Shown: positions 1-9,571, numbered from the stretch's first letter. The stretch: 64,000 bases of DNA from Clostridia bacterium (GCA_910574835.1 CAJTDE010000001.1:372001-436000); one strand, 5' to 3'. The notes: a model not told the origin generated them from the sequence alone. Numbers and translations: made by a program.

Positions 1-639
1 CGTATCGTAGGTCTGTCCGGGACTTCCAACCATGAATCCCGCACCTGTCTGATAGCTCAGGCTCTTCAAGCTTCGCAGGCATTGCTTTCTTGCAGCTAAG
101 CTCATCTCGGAAGGGTGGAGACAGGCGTAATGTGCCTCGCTGGCTGTCTCATGACGGAGAAGATAGCGATCCGCCCCGGCTTTTTTAAGCTTCTCGTAGC
201 TCTCATAAGACCGCTCCCCTACAGACAAAGTTACGGCACAATTGGGATAAGCCCTCTTTACAGAGGAAACCACCTCTGCCAGACGTTCATCTGTAAACCA
301 GGCGTCCTCTCCTCCCTGGAGTACAAAGGTGCGAAATCCAAGCTCCCAGCCCTGCCTGCAGCACTCCAAAATCTCTTCCGGGGTCAGGCGGTACCGAACC
401 GCTCTTTGATTCTCCCGGTTGATTCCGCAGTAATAGCAGCCGTTCCTGCAATAATTCGTAAATTCTATCAGACCCCTGACATATACTGCCCTGCCATAGT
501 GTCTTTCTCGAAGCTTTACCGCCCGGACCCGCACATATTCGGCCGCTTCCGGATCTTCCAGATGTTTCAGCAGTTCTCTATATTCTTCCCTGTTCTCCAG
601 CTTATGATTCTTAACAAAACGTTCCACAAGGTCCGTCAT
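1..639 (-). CDS. hydE: [FeFe] hydrogenase H-cluster radical SAM maturase HydE (partial, 3' end outside window)
   Basis: This reverse-strand frame is open from an ATG at 639 to the window edge, giving 213 residues. A GAGGTGG ribosome binding site precedes the ATG. The radical SAM cluster motif C-x3-C-x2-C is at residues 63, 67 and 70, within EFTNYCRNGCYYCGI, followed by a conserved LQGGED segment near residue 107. HydE works with HydF and HydG to build the diiron subcluster of [FeFe] hydrogenase, in the cytoplasm of anaerobes. About 140 C-terminal residues are missing because the window ends. BioB and PylB are related folds, but the wording around the cluster motif is HydE-like. HydF and HydG are not in the window. 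Confidence 0.9.
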   Translation of the reverse strand, partial: MTDLVERFVKNHKLENREEYRELLKHLEDPEAAEYVRVRAVKLRERHYGRAVYVRGLIEFTNYCRNGCYYCGINRENQRAVRYRLTPEEILECCRQGWELGFRTFVLQGGEDAWFTDERLAEVVSSVKRAYPNCAVTLSVGERSYESYEKLKKAGADRYLLRHETASEAHYACLHPSEMSLAARKQCLRSLKSLSYQTGAGFMVGSPGQTYDT

Positions 640-727
640 CTGCCACCTCTGAGTGTCCGTAAATTGTTCCCGCTCTCCATCATTTTTCTAATGATGAAAA
701 GAATTTTTTGCTCAATTCTTATGGCGT

Positions 728-2257
728 TCATTTGCATTTTTCTCTGAAATATACTTTATTTTTTGTTTTGCCAGCGCCTTTAAGGATATCTAGCTTTTCA
801 GCTTTCAACAACAAGCGACTTGCCGTCTTTATCTCAACTTCCAACAATTTCGCTGCAGCAGAACTATTTATTTCTTTATTTGTTTCCAAATAGAGCAAAA
901 TGGTATGCATTCTTGCTCTTTCTAATTCAGACATTGATTCGGACATTGATTCGGACATTGATTCGGACATTTTCTCTTTTGCTTCAAACCCGTCTCTTAT
1001 GTGAATTATTACATTCAAATAGGTTCTTTCCTCGTCCATATCAAACTCAGGCTCCGGCGAACCATTTTGTTTAAGTTCTCTTAATATTTTAGGAATACCC
1101 GTTCCCTTTTTTTCAGATAAATCAATCTCCTTAAACAATTCTCCGATTCTTCTGTTACGATATTTCCTTGCTTTAACTTTACCCGATACAAAACGCTCAA
1201 GATTAATCCATTTAGCAAGTCCGGGATAATTAAGTATCTGAATACTATCTACATATATGCGAATTTCCACTGGTTCCGGCTCACGATAAGACTTATGAAA
1301 TATTGCATTTACCAGTGCTTCTTCCAATGCATTATACGGATAATTAAAATATCGTTCTGCTTCTGCCTGACCTTGCACTTTTACAACTTTTTGCTCAATC
1401 ACTGTTGTCTTTATATAATCCAAAGCATCCTGAACCTGCTTCCATATTGGTCCTGTAAATGTTTTTTCTGTAAAATCATCAGATGCCTCCGCTTCATTTG
1501 AATGAAATCTAATTAGTTCAATATATGCTCCCGGAATCAACTTCTCTGGATATTCCGTAAACATCAATACACCAATATTTCTGATATCTAAATCTGTATC
1601 TGTCTCATTTGCAACTTCCTGTGCAAGCAGCAATTCCTCTAATGAACTGCTATTAAGCTCCATCACCAGACTACTATTGCTCTTCCTAATAAAATCCTCA
1701 AGATAGCCTCTTCTGATATTATCAATTTTTGCTTTTCTGTTTACACGGTCATCAAAGGGAACAGAATTAAATTTATCAAACAATTCAGATATTTCATCCT
1801 GCTTAGCATCCGTAGTAAGCGATGCCGGTCTAATCCAATACCTCAAACTTTTGTCTGCTTTTCCATCGTTTTCAACATAGACCGATTTTGGCGCTTGGTA
1901 AGGACCGCTATCGCCTGCCGAACACCATAGGTATATCAAATACGTTCCTTCATTCTTGTAATCAATCACTTCTATTCTTGGAATGTACCGCGGAATAATT
2001 TGATTACAATACTGAAATATTTCCTGCTGGATGGAGTCTAACTTTTCCTTCGGAACGCCTTCTAACGGAAATACCGGCATACCATTTTTCTCTTTTACCC
2101 CTATGACAATATAGCCGCCATTGGTATTATCATAATCGTTTGCAAAGGCACAAATAGAATGAATGATATCATTTGGATTCCAGCCTGTTTTATACTCTAC
2201 GCGGTCATGTTCAACAACGCGCCCTTCCAACAAGGTTTCTATTTTTAATGGTATCAA
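728..2257 (-). CDS. AlbA_2 (Schlafen-like) domain ATP-binding transcriptional regulator
   Basis: This protein has 509 residues. The N-terminal third matches the AlbA_2/Schlafen-type putative DNA-binding domain (EYKTGWNPNDIIHSICAFAND, then GGYIVIGVKEKNG). The middle has a GHKL-type ATPase-like block (YPYNALEEALVNAIFHKSY, then KGTGIPKILREL), typical of the RecG-like C-terminal HATPase_c_4 region. The C-terminal winged helix (about residues 450-505) follows a low-complexity linker in which MSES is repeated about four times, encoded by 12-bp tandem repeats at 930-970. The start is TTG at 2257 with AGGCAG upstream; no better ATG is seen. It lies downstream of thrS with no clear terminator between them. 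Members are usually annotated as putative transcriptional regulators or toxin-antitoxin/defence-linked proteins; the target is unknown. Confidence 0.8.
   Translation of the reverse strand: MIPLKIETLLEGRVVEHDRVEYKTGWNPNDIIHSICAFANDYDNTNGGYIVIGVKEKNGMPVFPLEGVPKEKLDSIQQEIFQYCNQIIPRYIPRIEVIDYKNEGTYLIYLWCSAGDSGPYQAPKSVYVENDGKADKSLRYWIRPASLTTDAKQDEISELFDKFNSVPFDDRVNRKAKIDNIRRGYLEDFIRKSNSSLVMELNSSSLEELLLAQEVANETDTDLDIRNIGVLMFTEYPEKLIPGAYIELIRFHSNEAEASDDFTEKTFTGPIWKQVQDALDYIKTTVIEQKVVKVQGQAEAERYFNYPYNALEEALVNAIFHKSYREPEPVEIRIYVDSIQILNYPGLAKWINLERFVSGKVKARKYRNRRIGELFKEIDLSEKKGTGIPKILRELKQNGSPEPEFDMDEERTYLNVIIHIRDGFEAKEKMSESMSESMSESMSELERARMHTILLYLETNKEINSSAAAKLLEVEIKTASRLLLKAEKLDILKGAGKTKNKVYFREKCK
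930..970. repeat. 12-bp tandem repeat inside the regulator gene
   Basis: About three and a half copies of a 12-bp unit (GACATTGATTCG) encode Met-Ser-Glu-Ser repeats in the linker before the C-terminal winged helix. The unit length is a multiple of three, so copy-number change would alter linker length and not the reading frame. Confidence 0.85.
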
Positions 2258-2316
2258 TCAGCTGCCTCACTTTCTGCTATGAATCACCTTTTATATTATC
2301 TTTTCCAAGAGATATT

Positions 2317-4263
2317 CTAGTTGTTCTTTTGGCATAATTGTCCGGAATACGTGCGAACCCTTCTTTCATGAATTTCTTCACTGATATCCTGAATGAATTC
2401 TTTCAGCTCCTTCTGCCCTTCATCACCTGCAAATCGGCTGCGGACAGACACCAGGTTCTCCTCCGCCTCTTTTTGGCCAACTACCAGCATATAAGGAATC
2501 TTCTGCATCTGTGCGCTGCGGATCTTGTAGCCAATCTTCTCATCCTGCCCGTCCAGCTCCGCACGGATTCCGGCCGCTGTCAGCGCCGCCATAACCTTCC
2601 TGCCATACTCCATATGCTTCTCGGAGATAGGCAGCACCTTCACCTGCACCGGAGCCAGCCAGGTCGGGAACGCTCCTGCAAAATGCTCAATCAAAATACC
2701 GATAAACCGTTCAATGGAGCCAAAGGCCACCCGGTGAATCATAATCGGACGATGCTTCTCTCCGTCCGCTCCGATGTATTCAAGCTCAAAACGCTGAGGA
2801 AGCTGAAAGTCAAGCTGAATGGTACCGCACTGCCAGGTTCTTCCGATGGCGTCCACCAGATGGAAGTCAATCTTCGGTCCGTAAAATGCGCCGTCGCCTT
2901 CATTAACCACATAATCAAGGCCAATCTCATCCAAAGCTGCCCGTAATCCCTCCGTCGCCATCTCCCAGTCCTCATCGCTTCCCATGCTGTCCTCCGGCCT
3001 TGTAGACAGTTCTACATGGTACTCAAAGCCAAAGAGGGTATAAACCTCATTGATAAGCTTTGCCACGCCCATGATCTCTTCCTTGATCTGCTCCGGCGTC
3101 ATAAAAATATGGGCGTCGTCCTGGGTAAAGCAGCGCACACGCATCAAGCCGTGAAGCTGTCCGGACTTCTCATGACGGTGTACCAGACCAAGCTCCCCAA
3201 CCCGCATGGGAAGATCCCGGTAGGAACGCGGTTCCGATGCATAGACCAAAATTCCGCCCGGGCAGTTCATAGGCTTTACTGCATAATCCTGCTCGTCAAT
3301 GACGGTAGTGTACATGTTATTCTTGTAGTGATCCCAGTGACCGGAGGTCTCCCAAAGACTGCGGTTCAGAATAATAGGCGTGGCAATTTCCACATAACCT
3401 GCCTTCTTGTGGATTTCCCGCCAGTAATCCAGAAGCGTATTTTTTAAGGTCATTCCTTTTGGTAAGAAAAACGGGAAGCCCGGTCCTGCCTCATGCATCA
3501 TAAAAAGTCCAAGCTCTCTGCCCAGCTTCCGGTGGTCGCGCTTCTTTGCTTCCTCCAGCATGGTCAGATATGCTTCCAACTCGTCCTTCTTGGCAAATGC
3601 AGTGGCATAGATACGGGTCAGCATCTTATTGCGCTCATCCCCTCTCCAGTAGGCGCCTGCAATACTGGTTAACTTATAAGCCTTACCTACATCCTTGGTG
3701 CTTCTAAGATGCGGACCCGCACAGAGATCCGTAAATTCTCCCTGCTTATAAAAACTGATTTCAGCATCCGCCGGAAGATCAGAGATAAGCTCTACCTTAT
3801 ACGGCTCTTCTTTCTCCCTGGCCCATGCAAGGGCTTCTTCTCTTGGAAGCGTAAAACGCTCCACAGGAAGAGCCTCTTTTACTATCTTTTTCATCTCGCT
3901 CTCGATTTTCTCCAAATCCTCTGCGGTAATCGGCTCCTCAAAATCAATGTCATAATAGAATCCGTCTGCCACGGAAGGCCCAATTGCAAGCTTTGCAGTT
4001 GGATACAATCGCTTTACTGCCTGAGCCATGACATGGCTGGCTGTGTGACGCAGGGTGGACAGACCTTTCTCGTCTTTGGCCGTGAGGATATTCAGCTCAC
4101 AGTCCTGCTCTATCATCGTTCTCAGATCTACTGCCTCACCGTCCACTTCCCCGGCACAGGCAACTCTTGCCAGTCCTTCGCTGATGTCAAGGGCAATGTC
4201 ATAAACAGATTTACTTTCTGCATACTCCTTTACGGAACCGTCCTTTAATGTTATCTTCATCAT
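2317..4263 (-). CDS. thrS: Threonyl-tRNA synthetase
   Basis: This is class II threonyl-tRNA synthetase, 648 residues, which charges tRNA-Thr in the cytoplasm. The domain order is N-terminal TGS (MKITLKDGS onwards), second additional editing domain (RHTASHVMAQAVKRLYP, then CAGPHLRST with the editing Cys/His residues), catalytic core with the zinc Cys in MNCPGG and the class II motif RCFTQDDAHIF, and the C-terminal anticodon-binding domain. The C-terminus is slightly longer than usual, ending in a Cys-containing tail. The start ATG follows GGAGAG; a second ATG is the next codon. Expression is controlled by the T-box leader immediately upstream. Confidence 0.97.
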   Translation of the reverse strand: MMKITLKDGSVKEYAESKSVYDIALDISEGLARVACAGEVDGEAVDLRTMIEQDCELNILTAKDEKGLSTLRHTASHVMAQAVKRLYPTAKLAIGPSVADGFYYDIDFEEPITAEDLEKIESEMKKIVKEALPVERFTLPREEALAWAREKEEPYKVELISDLPADAEISFYKQGEFTDLCAGPHLRSTKDVGKAYKLTSIAGAYWRGDERNKMLTRIYATAFAKKDELEAYLTMLEEAKKRDHRKLGRELGLFMMHEAGPGFPFFLPKGMTLKNTLLDYWREIHKKAGYVEIATPIILNRSLWETSGHWDHYKNNMYTTVIDEQDYAVKPMNCPGGILVYASEPRSYRDLPMRVGELGLVHRHEKSGQLHGLMRVRCFTQDDAHIFMTPEQIKEEIMGVAKLINEVYTLFGFEYHVELSTRPEDSMGSDEDWEMATEGLRAALDEIGLDYVVNEGDGAFYGPKIDFHLVDAIGRTWQCGTIQLDFQLPQRFELEYIGADGEKHRPIMIHRVAFGSIERFIGILIEHFAGAFPTWLAPVQVKVLPISEKHMEYGRKVMAALTAAGIRAELDGQDEKIGYKIRSAQMQKIPYMLVVGQKEAEENLVSVRSRFAGDEGQKELKEFIQDISEEIHERRVRTYSGQLCQKNN

Positions 4264-4367
4264 TCTTCTCTCCTCTATTTTTCTTTTTGAATTGCATTGT
4301 TATTTCCGCAGGATACGGAAATCCCTTTCTTAATCGGTGCACTGTAAAATCCCACAACCATACCGCC

Positions 4368-4406
4368 AAAAAAAGTCCCTCTCTGCCACTCCTGACAGAA
4401 AGGGAC
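4368..4406 (-). terminator. T-box intrinsic terminator
   Basis: A GTCCCTTTCT / AGAGAGGGAC stem is followed on the minus strand by seven T. It is the attenuator arm of the thrS T-box, competing with the antiterminator that includes the TGGAACC sequence. Confidence 0.88.
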
Positions 4407-4645
4407 GATCATTCTTATCGCGGTTCCACCCTGTTTGTTTTGATTGCTCAAAAACCACTCATAAAACGATAACGGAGTCACCGGGCCGGATTGGGGCCAC
4501 TCAGAGGTAGTTTTCAGTACGGGCCGTCCGATTCACTCCGGTCCTCTGCTTCCCGATGAGGATACTTCCAGCAAATGCATCCCTCTCTGGCATCTTCCAC
4601 AGCCTACTCGTCTCTTCTACGTATTTACTCTATGTGCTTTTCTTT
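4368..4645 (-). promoter_or_regulatory. T-box riboswitch leader of thrS
   Basis: On the minus strand the leader contains the T-box core GGGTGGAACCGCG (4419-4431), followed by a terminator hairpin (stem around 4375-4406) ending in a run of seven T. Upstream lies a long structured stem I region with an AGAGAGGGA distal motif. Thr codons ACT and ACC occur together at 4506-4511, a plausible specifier position, but the loop was not folded. Uncharged tRNA-Thr would stabilise the antiterminator and switch on thrS. Confidence 0.93.
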
Positions 4646-4651
4646 AGGCTT

Positions 4652-4679
4652 ATTATAACATTCAAAATCAGTTTGTCAA
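4652..4679 (-). promoter_or_regulatory. Sigma-A promoter of thrS leader
   Basis: On the minus strand, TTGACA (4679-4674) and TATAAT (4657-4652) are separated by 16 bp. Both hexamers are perfect consensus. The predicted start point is near 4645, at the beginning of the T-box leader. Confidence 0.9.
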
Positions 4680-4689
4680 CTGAAACTTG

Positions 4690-7600
4690 TTATGCCATTT
4701 CATAACCCGGTTTTTGCTTGTTGTCGTCATCGTCTTTTCTTGTTTTCTTAGCGAAGATTAGCAGTGCTGCATTTGCTGCCGCAAATACGAGCATCCACAA
4801 TGTCCACTTGTCTACAAAGATCATTGGATTACGCATATCTTCTGTCAGTATGAAGAAGATTACGGATACAACTGCCGGAAGAATACTTAAGATTCGAACT
4901 AATCCCTTTCTCTTCAGCTCTTCCTGCTCCTCGTCATCCTGATACCTCCGGGCCTCGTCATTTTCCTCTTCTTCTCTCTTCTTTCCGAAGAAATATCCTA
5001 CCAGAAGAAGTATACTTACTGCCACTGTGAGAACGGAGAGAATCAGGTTTAATAGCGCCCATGCTCTCGGAGCCGCAAGCGGTGTTTCCTCATCGTCTAT
5101 CTCAATATTTTGGGCTGGCGTCTCAGGCTCCTCCGGAGTCTCATTATTGGCAAGAGGCGTCTCTTCATCTGCTATATCCTGTACAGGCGGCTCTGCCTCA
5201 GGTGTTGCCGCAGGCGTCGGCGCCGCTGCCGGAGTTGCTGCCGGTATCACGGTCTGCGCAACCGGCAATACTGCTGTCGGTGTGGGTGCCGGTCCGGGAT
5301 CCGGTGTTCCGCCGCCGCCAGTTCCGCCGCCGCCCGGTGCGGGAGGTGTAGGTGTGGTTGGAGGGGTGGGTGTGGGTGTTGGAGTCGGCGTTGGGGTTGG
5401 GGTTGGGGTTGGAGTCGGTGTTGGAGTTGGGGTGCTGGCAGCATATGTGATTACAAATTCAATATTGCCGGTAATCTCTCTTCCTGCTGCCGGCGCTTCC
5501 GGAGTCCATGTACCGTTGGGACCAAAGCCTTCATTTGCCCTTGTTGCCGGAATCTGTGCCGCATCCAATACTGCTTTTCCGTTGTCTGCTGCTGCGGCTG
5601 GTTCATCATTGTCGTTTCTTAAAGTTACAACAACTTTGTATGTACCGTCTGCTTCTGCTCCAATAACTGTTCCGTTTACTGCACGGTAAGTTACAATTGC
5701 CTGGTATTTATCCGGAATACCATCACCCTTTTTGTCCGGATCTCCTGCATCTGGTATTGTACTGTCTACAAGATCATCAACAGTACAGGTAACTGTAATA
5801 ACAACATCTCCATTTACTGTTCCGTTGCTTGGATCTTCTACTTTTTCTACAATGTAGTGATGATCTCCTATATCAATAGAATCATCTTTTTTAACCCATT
5901 GAGTTACATCATAAGTATCATTATCCTTAAATGGATCTGTGTCACCCTTAAGCTTAGGCTCGGATTTCAGTTCTGCTCCATTGTCATCTACATATATAAT
6001 TGTAACTGTTCTCTCCGGCTTTGCAATATACTGTGCGGTAAATGTATAAACTGCAGCTTTATTTTTATCAGTATTTTTAACCGGAACATTGGAGGTCTGT
6101 AAAATCGTTGCTGATGTCAAATCTACACCATGTATCCACTCAGAACCGTCTTCTGCTTCTGCTGTCCAGCTAGTAAAGTACCAATCCGGATCAGTAGCTA
6201 CTGTTGCACCGGATATCGTAACACTGCCATCCGCGGCCATCTTTCCTTCGTTCTGAATTGTCAAATACTCTGTTTTTGCTTCCTGACCATCAATAGAGCC
6301 ATGTGAAGCCGCCGCATAGACTATCTTAACCTGATATCTATCTGGGATACCATCCGTTTTTCCGCCATTGCCATCGTTATCAGGAGAATAAATTAAATTA
6401 ATCTCCACATCTGCTGTAATCGTACCCGATAGCTTATCCAGTTCTTCCTGTTTTGTCAGTACAAGATCCAAAGAATAATTCTTTCCATCCTTTTCAATTG
6501 TCCTGGGAATCTCATTCGTTGCCGCTCTAAGCACAAACATACTAACTGTATTTGTACCTTCTAAAGAATAATTATATTCCTCGCCATCCTCATGCTCCCA
6601 AGTAATTGGATCTTTCAGCTCTTCATTATCATCTGTTTGGAAATTCACTGTTATGGTGTGCGTCTTGGCTGCCGGAGTATCAGATGAACCTTCATCCTTT
6701 CCCGGATCCGGATCTTTAGTTGTACCATTATCGTTACTCTCAAGAGTTGCCTTATTTGTAACATTCCCATCTTTGATATCATCAGCAGTAAAAGATTTTA
6801 TTACATAAATCACTGCCTCATTGCCACTGATAATTCCAGTAATGGCCCTATCGGCATCTTGTTTTCCATCGCCATACACCCAGGTTGCTCCTATATCAGT
6901 TACTTTATAAGCAGCGCCATCGTCGCCTGTAACCGTTATTTTATACAAAAGGGTTACTTTACCGTCCTTGCTTGGAATCTTTATCTTTTCTGCTCCTGGG
7001 TAAGTAATGCCATAATTCTTATTTTGTTCTTCTGTAAGAGGCGAATCTCCAGCATTTTTTACTAATTCTTTTTTAAAATCAGTAAATTCCTTCTTCTTTT
7101 CTTCGCAAGTTACTTTAAATGTTGCTAATATGGTTCCCCTTGGTTCTCCGGATGCTGATTTCCATTTCTTTTCCGATTTATCATATTTTAATGTAATCGT
7201 TTTTGTTGCTTCATCAGTTAATGTATGCTTTTCGCCTACACCAAAGGCAGGCTCCATTTCATACATCTTTGCATACACATTACCATACAATGTGACATCA
7301 CAGAAATATGCTCCATCCTGCTGATAAACTGATCCTACGGATGATTCATACTGTCCATTTTCCGTTCTGTTCCATGTACTATACGTTCTATCCTCATGCT
7401 CTTCTGTTACATCATGAACTTTTACAAACGTTTTTAAAATACCATATAAATCAGTTCTTTCAGGCACATCCGGTGCTTTATCGTCATCAACCTCCCATAC
7501 AGCATAGAGGGTTTTCGAAATGGGGTTGGAAGTGCTGCCATAGCCTTCACTCCAATTTAAAGTAATGGATTCGCCCCCAATATATTTTGCTGCTGTTGCG

Positions 7601-8955
7601 TTATCCGTTTCTGCCCAGCCTAAGAATTTGTATCCTGTACGTGAAGGCTGTTCATTGGTAACGTTGAAAGTAGCACTTGTATCTGCAACTGTCTTTCTTT
7701 GAGATGTTGGAGTAGGTGCTCCGCCATTTGTATCATAATTTAACACATAGTCAGCATTAATTGTACTCGACAACGTGACATATGTTTTATACCAATAAGC
7801 TCTCCCATATAAATTCTCATAATTTTGAATTTCTACTATCCGTCTACAGTTTCCACATCTCGCATATTCATAATATGGGTCATATCTATTATAGATACCT
7901 AGATACATTGAAGTAACTCCAGGCTTTTTTGCTTCAAATTTAAATAAAAGTCCAGGGTAACCTGTGCCCGGAAAATGAGCCTTTTCACAACTTTTGTATT
8001 TAAGATATTCTGTTGATACAGGTTGATCAAATGCATAATAATCAGAAATAAATTCAACCAATATGTTCCCACAAGTGCATTTAAACGGAAGTGTTCTAAG
8101 ATAATAATATACTAAATTATCACCAACTTGTTTTGTAACTGGATTAATACTTAGATCGTCTAGCCGCATATCAAACTTTTGTGGTACAGAAGATATTGTA
8201 AGATCTTCAAGTGGATAATATACATATGGTGCAACTTCTACATCTACCAACTCTTCCAACTTCTCAAAAGCCGCCGTCATAACCTCAACCGCAGCCTGAA
8301 CGTCCTCGCGTTCCTCATACTCCGTACCAAGCAACACGTCATAAGTATCTGACACAGGACCATAGAGAAGTTCTCCAACCTCCTCCATATTGTCTATGGT
8401 AATCTCCTCCGGAATCTTCGCTACCGCATCCAAAAACGCCTGAACCTCTTCCGGGACTTCTTCTTTTACTTCTTCCTCTTCCAAAACGTTCTCATCTATC
8501 ACTTCGGAATCATCAGCAGAATTATCGTCCGCGTTCAAATCAGTATTCTTGTCATCCTTGGAAGCATCATCCTTTACCTCTTCCTCCGATTTCTCATCCT
8601 GATTTGCATCAGCTTCCTTCTTTTCTTCCTGATTTACATCATTTTCCGTAATCTCTTCCTCAGAAAGCTTATCAGATTCTTCCGCTGTCTCACCTTCGGA
8701 ATCCTCTTTTTCTAATGCATCCTCCACCGGTGTACCTGCCTTCGGTTCTTCCTCCTTTGATGCATCCTCTTTCGGCTCTTCTGGTGCCGCTTCCATTGTC
8801 TTAGCCGCATTATCTACACTTTCCTCCACGCCTGCGGGTTCATCCGCGGCAGCCGCAAAGGTAGTGGACGCAGCCAGATTGCTCAGTGTCATGCTTGCAA
8901 TCAGCATAAAGGCTAAAACCTTCGCCCAGAACCGCTTTTTTTCTTTTGTTGTCAT
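4690..8955 (-). CDS. Large surface protein with InlB B-repeat, Pro-Thr stalk and C-terminal membrane segments
   Basis: The protein has about 1421 residues. The ATG at 8955 is preferred because an AGGAGG lies 9 bases upstream and a signal peptide follows at once (residues about 1-36, ending in TFAAAA). Domains in order: a very acidic Glu/Asp-rich region (about 40-180); an all-beta region; a Listeria-Bacteroides/InlB B-type repeat (GYKFLGWAETDNATAAKYI... LYAVW, about 420-480); several MucBP/SHIRT-like beta modules with YxVTDIGATW and TVTIIYVDDNGAEL motifs; a (Thr-Pro)n stalk near 1180-1210; and two DEETPLA motifs, followed by three hydrophobic segments. There is no LPxTG, so it is probably membrane-anchored. 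It lies downstream of the second small-domain gene and BTAD regulator. The ligand is unknown. Confidence 0.85.
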   Translation of the reverse strand: MTTKEKKRFWAKVLAFMLIASMTLSNLAASTTFAAAADEPAGVEESVDNAAKTMEAAPEEPKEDASKEEEPKAGTPVEDALEKEDSEGETAEESDKLSEEEITENDVNQEEKKEADANQDEKSEEEVKDDASKDDKNTDLNADDNSADDSEVIDENVLEEEEVKEEVPEEVQAFLDAVAKIPEEITIDNMEEVGELLYGPVSDTYDVLLGTEYEEREDVQAAVEVMTAAFEKLEELVDVEVAPYVYYPLEDLTISSVPQKFDMRLDDLSINPVTKQVGDNLVYYYLRTLPFKCTCGNILVEFISDYYAFDQPVSTEYLKYKSCEKAHFPGTGYPGLLFKFEAKKPGVTSMYLGIYNRYDPYYEYARCGNCRRIVEIQNYENLYGRAYWYKTYVTLSSTINADYVLNYDTNGGAPTPTSQRKTVADTSATFNVTNEQPSRTGYKFLGWAETDNATAAKYIGGESITLNWSEGYGSTSNPISKTLYAVWEVDDDKAPDVPERTDLYGILKTFVKVHDVTEEHEDRTYSTWNRTENGQYESSVGSVYQQDGAYFCDVTLYGNVYAKMYEMEPAFGVGEKHTLTDEATKTITLKYDKSEKKWKSASGEPRGTILATFKVTCEEKKKEFTDFKKELVKNAGDSPLTEEQNKNYGITYPGAEKIKIPSKDGKVTLLYKITVTGDDGAAYKVTDIGATWVYGDGKQDADRAITGIISGNEAVIYVIKSFTADDIKDGNVTNKATLESNDNGTTKDPDPGKDEGSSDTPAAKTHTITVNFQTDDNEELKDPITWEHEDGEEYNYSLEGTNTVSMFVLRAATNEIPRTIEKDGKNYSLDLVLTKQEELDKLSGTITADVEINLIYSPDNDGNGGKTDGIPDRYQVKIVYAAASHGSIDGQEAKTEYLTIQNEGKMAADGSVTISGATVATDPDWYFTSWTAEAEDGSEWIHGVDLTSATILQTSNVPVKNTDKNKAAVYTFTAQYIAKPERTVTIIYVDDNGAELKSEPKLKGDTDPFKDNDTYDVTQWVKKDDSIDIGDHHYIVEKVEDPSNGTVNGDVVITVTCTVDDLVDSTIPDAGDPDKKGDGIPDKYQAIVTYRAVNGTVIGAEADGTYKVVVTLRNDNDEPAAAADNGKAVLDAAQIPATRANEGFGPNGTWTPEAPAAGREITGNIEFVITYAASTPTPTPTPTPTPTPTPTPTPTPTPPTTPTPPAPGGGGTGGGGTPDPGPAPTPTAVLPVAQTVIPAATPAAAPTPAATPEAEPPVQDIADEETPLANNETPEEPETPAQNIEIDDEETPLAAPRAWALLNLILSVLTVAVSILLLVGYFFGKKREEEENDEARRYQDDEEQEELKRKGLVRILSILPAVVSVIFFILTEDMRNPMIFVDKWTLWMLVFAAANAALLIFAKKTRKDDDDNKQKPGYEMA
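5340..5440. repeat. Hexamer repeat encoding the Thr-Pro stalk
   Basis: Degenerate 6-bp units of the GGTGTT/GGGGTT type (plus strand) encode about 13 consecutive Thr-Pro pairs of the large surface protein. The low complexity is prone to slippage in multiples of 6 bp, which would change stalk length without breaking the frame. The ORFs on the opposite strand here are artefacts of the repeat. Confidence 0.8.
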
Positions 8956-9095
8956 CCTTGACATCCTCCTTTCATCCATTTACCCGTGTTCCCGGGACTT
9001 TTGCACCTCAAAGGGCGCTTCCATTTTGAATCCCTTCTTAATGCTCTGTGTTCCCTCGATCTGTCATTTGCTGCTCCAACCTCTCACCCCCTGTG

Positions 9096-9455
9096 TTACT
9101 CTGCAAGAACCTCATCCAGCAATTGCAGCAGCTCTATGGCACTGTGAAATACCACCTCTTGGTTTTCATTGAGCCAGACAAGCCTTCCCTGCCATGTATA
9201 ATGTTCCCGAAAAAGTATCTGTATGCGGAACGCCGCAATACCCTCCCGTCTGTCACATTCCGAATGAATCAGAGGCAGAGGGCGATTAAGGCTGTCCTCC
9301 AGATTAAGCAAGCTATTTAAAAGCAGCACCATCTGCGACAGACTCTGAAATTCTTCCTTTTTTTCCAATCGCGGATGCTGCAAATAGCCATTCATAATGC
9401 CTTTGTCATATGTTCTGACCGTAACTACTGCTTCCCGGCTATGACAGGGAAGCAT
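9096..9455 (-). CDS. Small protein with unnamed W-x-G-x3-W / F-x-SA-x-EL-x-x-L domain
   Basis: This protein has 119 residues and no signal peptide or membrane segment. Its C-terminal half (FRIQILFREHYTWQGRLVW..., then FHSAIELLQLLDEVL) is clearly paralogous to both halves of the protein at 24752-25264 in this window. The shared pattern is (V/F)RI-x6-8-W-x-G-x-(L/V)-x-W-x6-V-x-F-(R/H)-(S/N)A-x-ELL-x-(L/Y)(L/I). I know of no functional name for this domain. It lies between the BTAD regulator gene (separated by a terminator) and the large surface protein gene, so a role in controlling or assembling surface structures is inferred from context only. Confidence 0.72.
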   Translation of the reverse strand: MLPCHSREAVVTVRTYDKGIMNGYLQHPRLEKKEEFQSLSQMVLLLNSLLNLEDSLNRPLPLIHSECDRREGIAAFRIQILFREHYTWQGRLVWLNENQEVVFHSAIELLQLLDEVLAE

Positions 9456-9506
9456 TTTCCCTTGAAGCCCTATACCACCACCACCTTTTCATCCGGCTTG
9501 TAACAT

Positions 9507-9545
9507 AAAAATAACAAGCCACCGTTAGTAACTTGTTATTTTTTG
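9507..9545 (-). terminator. Intrinsic terminator after BTAD regulator
   Basis: The inverted repeat AATAACAAG / CTTGTTATT (9510-9518 and 9532-9540) is flanked by A and T runs on both sides, so it could work in both directions. On the minus strand it sits just after the stop of the regulator at 9572 and ahead of the small-domain gene. Confidence 0.75.
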
Positions 9546-9571
9546 TAAAAATATGATCTTTAATTTCATTT

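Noticed and set aside
115-747. Plus-strand ORF of 210 residues at the left edge
   Set aside because: It is the antisense of the hydE gene, whose radical SAM motif is unmistakable on the minus strand.
5027-5689. Plus-strand Val/Gly-rich ORF
   Set aside because: It is the antisense of the Thr-Pro stalk and C-terminal region of the large surface protein.
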